Assembly (NCBI GenBank): GCA_910584905.1
Contig: CAJUCQ010000040.1
Span: 1 to 6,408, forward strand
Direction of reading: 5' to 3'
DNA: 6,408 nt
Source of the DNA: an uncultured Muribaculaceae bacterium
Lineage (GTDB): Bacteria; Bacteroidota; Bacteroidia; Bacteroidales; Muribaculaceae
Shown: piece after piece, positions 5,082-6,408 of the stretch
How positions within the stretch are numbered: the stretch's first letter is position 1
Layout: the number at the start of each line of letters is the position of its first letter
Notes under the pieces: model-generated
Database searches by the model: none
Told to the model about the DNA's origin: nothing
What the model saw: only the letters and a program-made list of their open reading frames with translations
Position numbers and translations under genes: made by a program

Positions 5082-6278
5082 TTAATTGAAATGTTTAGAG
5101 AAATGTTTTGAGAAAACCCTGCGGCGCTTGAAGTCTGCCCCGTCCTCAGAAATGTCGGGCATAATATTGGCGTCATCGTCGACAAGTCGAAGCGTCAGTG
5201 CAACGGATTTCGGGGTCGTCGGCCGCGACGAGAACGAGAAATCCTCAGCCGTCGGGATAACTCGCACCGGCATTTCGGCAAGACCGAGAAGCCACACCTC
5301 CTCGCTCGAAAGCATGTCGAGCATGAAAGCGAGTTCGGAAGAAGATTTGAACCCGGAAGAGACGTTAACCGTGCGCGAGGCGGGGATGCGTTCGCGAGCG
5401 CAGGCGAAATCGTCGACGATCTTGTCGTAGCTGTCAAACAAAGCCTCCTCCGCCGTTTGCCAATCGGCGAAAATCTCGGGGCTTCCCGTCAGTTCCATCA
5501 ATTCAAAAACGCCGAGCGAATTACGGAATTTAAGAATCAATCTCTCCGGCGCGGGTTGCGCCCTCTCGATGACGATACGGCAAGCAAATTTTGAATCCCT
5601 GTAAATGTCAAAGACCGAGGCGAGGACTCCCATCTCGAAGAAATGTCGGCGCAGGGCGTCGATGTCGAGGGCATAAATTCCGGGAATCAGGCTGTCGACT
5701 TTCAGCTCACGGTCGGTAGCGAGTTCCCTGACGGCGAAGCTCGCGGGGCTGTCGGTGATGAAGTAAAGAGGCGCGATTTCCGTTTCTTTCAAAACGAGGC
5801 GCCACGTGGCGGCCCTTGTAGAGAAAAAGAAATTACGGTCCGTGGCAAGGAAGCGCTCCTTAAAGACGTCGGAATCATTTCCGTTAAAAATTCTCAGGTT
5901 CTGACGAGACACGCCGCCGGGAATAGCAAAAAAGCCTAATTCGTCATCAGCTTCGGCGTCAACGAATGCGTAGACCTCCCGTCGGGTCATCATATCGTAA
6001 TCCTCGACGCAAACCAGCGAAGGCATACCGTTAACGGACACGCCCTCCGAAATATCCGGAATCGGCGGCGTGAAAGCGTCGACGATTTCGGCGATGTTAA
6101 TGAAATAGGGGAAAGAGCACCTTCCGGAAAAAACGTTTTTTCCGTCGATTTCGACCCTTAGCGGATATACGCCACCCGGGGCGATTCCACCGGGCAGTTC
6201 CGGGCACTCCAATACTGCGGGATTATGAGTAAAAGCCAGCCCGGAAGGTGTGGTCTTCGAAGATTTCGTTTCAAACAT
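5082..6278 (-). CDS. Conserved Bacteroidales phage structural protein, possible tail-tip/baseplate component
   Basis: A 398-aa soluble protein without signal peptide or membrane helices. I do not recognise a named family, but the sequence pattern resembles, from memory, a conserved protein upstream of fibre genes in Bacteroidales prophages. Visible conserved-looking motifs are LAFTHNPAVLECPELPGG (14-31), IPGGVSRQNLRIF (119-131), NFFFSTRAATWRLVLKETE (149-167), CRIVIERA (233-240), KFRNSLGVFELMELTG (250-265), VSSGFKSSSELAFMLDML (306-323) and SRPTTPKSVALTLRL (351-365). The alternation of short hydrophobic beta-type stretches and loops suggests an all-beta, possibly tail-tip-like fold. It is the first gene of the minus-strand block within the window and its stop is 10 nt before the fibre start, so the two are probably co-transcribed. 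The ATG at 6278 precedes the conserved-looking start directly. The C-terminus ends in a duplicated SKHF motif. Confidence 0.72.
   Translation of the reverse strand: MFETKSSKTTPSGLAFTHNPAVLECPELPGGIAPGGVYPLRVEIDGKNVFSGRCSFPYFINIAEIVDAFTPPIPDISEGVSVNGMPSLVCVEDYDMMTRREVYAFVDAEADDELGFFAIPGGVSRQNLRIFNGNDSDVFKERFLATDRNFFFSTRAATWRLVLKETEIAPLYFITDSPASFAVRELATDRELKVDSLIPGIYALDIDALRRHFFEMGVLASVFDIYRDSKFACRIVIERAQPAPERLILKFRNSLGVFELMELTGSPEIFADWQTAEEALFDSYDKIVDDFACARERIPASRTVNVSSGFKSSSELAFMLDMLSSEEVWLLGLAEMPVRVIPTAEDFSFSSRPTTPKSVALTLRLVDDDANIMPDISEDGADFKRRRVFSKHFSKHFN
5089..5112 (-). repeat. 12-bp tandem duplication at the 3' end of the structural gene
   Basis: AAATGTTTAGAG and AAATGTTTTGAG lie back to back on the plus strand with one mismatch. 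In the minus-strand gene they encode SKHF twice just before the stop. The duplication keeps the frame and looks recent. Confidence 0.75.
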
Positions 6279-6347
6279 ATAGTGTCAGTCTACTACTGGT
6301 GCGATAAAAATCGCGTTAGTTTAAAAATCATCAAATAAAGAGAGTTC

Positions 6348-6388
6348 TTTGACATTTTGGTCTGAATTGGTTGATGGGTCTTGTTTGG
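6348..6388 (+). promoter_or_regulatory. Possible outward plus-strand promoter
   Basis: The stretch at 6345-6360 contains TTCTTTGACATTTTGG. A TTTG at 6356-6359 is followed after 21 nt by TTGTTTG at 6381-6387, close to the Bacteroides TTTG / TAnnTTTG pair but with a mismatch at the A. An overlapping TTTGACA could also be read as a -35 type element. It would drive transcription to the right, away from the minus-strand operon, towards an unseen gene or RNA. Confidence 0.3.
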
Positions 6389-6408
6389 TTATAAGCTGTC
6401 GCAGGTCG

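Larger units (their letters stand above)
1..6408. mobile_element. End of a Bacteroidales prophage or phage-like integrated element
   Basis: A site-specific tyrosine recombinase next to an opposing operon of tail/fibre-type genes is the classic arrangement at one end of a temperate phage, where the integrase abuts the attachment site. The gene content matches proteins I associate with Bacteroidales prophages: a module ending in ELNGI.DI, BspA-like LRR repeats, and a small protein with an RYSLDDELAL motif. No terminase, capsid or portal gene lies in the window, so the phage assignment rests on family resemblance and layout. No attachment-site repeat can be defined because only one end is present; the left boundary, if inside the window, would be in bases 1-283. 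Confidence 0.6.

Noticed and set aside
5072..5185. Longer start for the 735-aa fibre gene at 5185
   Set aside because: It would overlap the upstream structural gene by about 100 bases; the ATG at 5071 fits the 10-nt operon spacing and the conserved-looking N-terminus.
6301..6314. GCGAT-AAAA-ATCGC hairpin as a terminator
   Set aside because: The stem is only five pairs and neither strand has an adjacent T tract; it may be chance.

Overview
The window looks like one end of a Bacteroidales (gut Bacteroidetes) prophage or closely related integrated phage-like element. The evidence is a Bacteroidetes-style tyrosine recombinase, a promoter-like TAnnTTTG box ahead of it, no clear Shine-Dalgarno sequences, and a block of genes resembling the tail/receptor-binding end of Bacteroidales temperate phages. 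Coding DNA is GC-rich; the outermost ~110 bases on the left and ~130 on the right are AT-richer and non-coding.

Layout. Bases 1-283 hold no gene but are dense in control signals: a plus-strand terminator (120-152), a possible promoter box (184-191), a small palindrome (230-240), and a terminator facing the other way (247-274) just before the integrase start codon. The integrase gene (284-1435, +) follows. From 1448 to 6278 everything is on the minus strand as a tight apparent operon, read right to left: a 398-aa conserved structural-type protein, a 735-aa modular fibre-like protein with three internal repeats and an LRR-like C-terminal domain, a second fibre-like protein sharing that C-terminal domain, and a 146-aa conserved small protein. 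Gaps are 10, 12 and 25 nt. Integrase and operon converge with only 12 nt between their stop codons and no visible terminator. Bases 6279-6408 are non-coding, with a possible outward plus-strand promoter.

The most interesting point is the second fibre gene. Its natural ATG lies 12 nt past the upstream stop, but its frame is broken by one base relative to the long downstream frame. A run of ten G residues (minus strand) sits in between. As written, translation stops after 38 residues; tract lengths of 8 or 11 G would restore one 311-312 aa protein. This has the architecture of a slipped-strand phase-variable switch in a putative receptor-binding protein. Alternatives are frameshifting or transcript slippage, a mutation at a nearby A4 run, or a homopolymer sequencing error. 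The short OFF frame ends in an ATGA overlap with an in-frame internal ATG, so a 274-aa product could still be made.

How the genes may work together (inference): the recombinase would integrate and excise the element. The minus-strand operon would build the tail tip and the adhesive fibres that contact the host surface, and the repeats, the duplicated LRR domain and the G tract would each offer a way to vary that contact.
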